Positions 63,686-64,000 of a DNA stretch of 64,000 nt are shown here, piece after piece. How positions within the stretch are numbered: position 1 is the first letter of the stretch; the number at the start of each line of letters is the position of its first letter. The translations under genes and the position numbers were made by a program. The notes beneath the pieces were generated by a model. The model saw nothing but the letters and a program-made list of their open reading frames with translations. It did no database searches and had not been told where the DNA came from. Source of the DNA: Oceanobacillus profundus (GTDB taxonomy: Bacteria > Bacillota > Bacilli > Bacillales > Amphibacillaceae); assembly GCF_003515705.1 (NCBI RefSeq), contig NZ_QWEH01000014.1, forward strand, positions 1 to 64,000. The letters run 5' to 3'.

Positions 63686-64000
63686 ATAATTATTCTATAC
63701 TTTTTAATTGGATTTATTTCCTCCGTAATTGGTGCAATGGCTGGCTTAGGTGGAGGAATAATTATCAAGCCGGTTCTAGATTTTGTTGGGCATTATGATT
63801 TGGAAACAATCGGAGTATTATCCGCGTCTACCGTTATGGCAATGTCCACTGTAACACTGTTAAGAATAAAAACAACCAAAGTAAAGATAGATTTCAAGAT
63901 TAGCTTACTAATTGCAGTTGGATCGATAGTGGGTGGTCTAATTGGTAAAGGAGTATTTAATTTTTACGTAGTTAACCTGAAGTTAGCTGATATTGTAGGA
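63686..64000 (+). CDS. TauE/SafE-family anion exporter, N-terminal part (cut by window edge)
   Basis: The first 105 residues of a TauE/SafE (DUF81) membrane protein. TM1 reads LYFLIGFISSVIGAMAGLGGG with the family glycine motif, then IIIKPVLDFVGHYDLETIGV and STVMAMSTVTLLRIKTTKV. Members export sulfite, sulfoacetate or related anions. The frame has no ATG, GTG or TTG at the expected place; after GGAG the codons are TAA ATA ATT ATT. The start is therefore probably a rare ATA or ATT, or a mutated ATG. It lies 101 bases after the FGE gene. Confidence 0.75.
   Translation, partial: MIILYFLIGFISSVIGAMAGLGGGIIIKPVLDFVGHYDLETIGVLSASTVMAMSTVTLLRIKTTKVKIDFKISLLIAVGSIVGGLIGKGVFNFYVVNLKLADIVG

Noticed and set aside
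1-64000. CRISPR arrays, tRNA or rRNA genes, phage genes
   Set aside because: No regularly spaced repeats, cloverleaf-like sequence, rRNA segments or phage structural genes were recognised by eye; a tRNA or covariance-model scan could not be run.

Overview
The window comes from an AT-rich, endospore-forming member of the Bacillaceae (Firmicutes). SpoVA, GerA/B/C, CotF-like, YhcN/YlaJ, DUF1657 and DUF2642 genes mark a spore former. Strong GGAGG ribosome sites, CcpA (cre) boxes, a PhoP box and galactose genes organised as in Bacilli agree. A marine, halophilic or plant-associated relative is an inference from the polysaccharide genes at the right end.

Layout. (1) 1-22 kb: a spore-envelope region set in a gene graveyard. 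Intact genes are a manganese catalase (cut by the left edge) with a DUF2642 partner; an MFS exporter; a DUF3231 protein; an operon DUF1657-YhcN/YlaJ lipoprotein-SpoVAC-SpoVAD-SpoVAEb-DUF1657-DUF421; a second DUF421 with a CBO0543-type membrane protein; a cardiolipin synthase; and two CotF-like coat proteins. This gene set matches the cargo of the mobile spoVA (spoVA2mob) heat-resistance elements of Bacillus spores. Between these genes lie broken copies of an EamA transporter, endonuclease V, an IS110 transposase, an amidase, a pyruvate oxidase-like enzyme, a DNA ligase, a subtilisin-like protease and several unidentified genes. (2) 22-29 kb: an aldehyde dehydrogenase, a decayed gerA-gerB-gerC germinant receptor operon (nonsense, frameshift and truncation), a thiolase, and a deletion junction joining a 3-hydroxyacyl-CoA dehydrogenase fragment to a zinc alcohol dehydrogenase.

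(3) 29.5-44 kb: a catabolic cluster read in one direction. It holds a ThDP enzyme, a semialdehyde-type dehydrogenase, a malate/lactate-type (Ldh) dehydrogenase, a TAXI-type TRAP transporter, two D-2-hydroxyacid dehydrogenases, a DapA-family lyase, a HpcH/HpaI aldolase, a FadR-type regulator and an L-2-hydroxyglutarate oxidase-like enzyme. The first gene has a strong promoter with a perfect cre box in its spacer and a FadR-like palindrome just downstream. The substrate is probably a hydroxy- or sugar-dicarboxylate but cannot be read from the sequence. Related degenerate gene ends with hairpins flank the cluster on both sides.

(4) 44.6-48 kb: an orphan protein, a large lipoprotein, and a secreted alkaline phosphatase behind direct repeats that look like a PhoP box. 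(5) 48.4-64 kb: a glycan-use locus. A ROK repressor, the divergent gal operon (galK-galE-galT-galM) and an ABC sugar importer each have the same AT-rich palindrome over their promoter. The importer operon continues into a secreted 1378-residue GH43 enzyme with four CBM6-like repeats, a formylglycine-generating (sulfatase-activating) enzyme, and a TauE/SafE anion exporter cut by the right edge. Together these suggest use of a galactose-containing, perhaps sulfated, polysaccharide, although no sulfatase lies inside the window. No tRNA, rRNA or CRISPR array was recognised.
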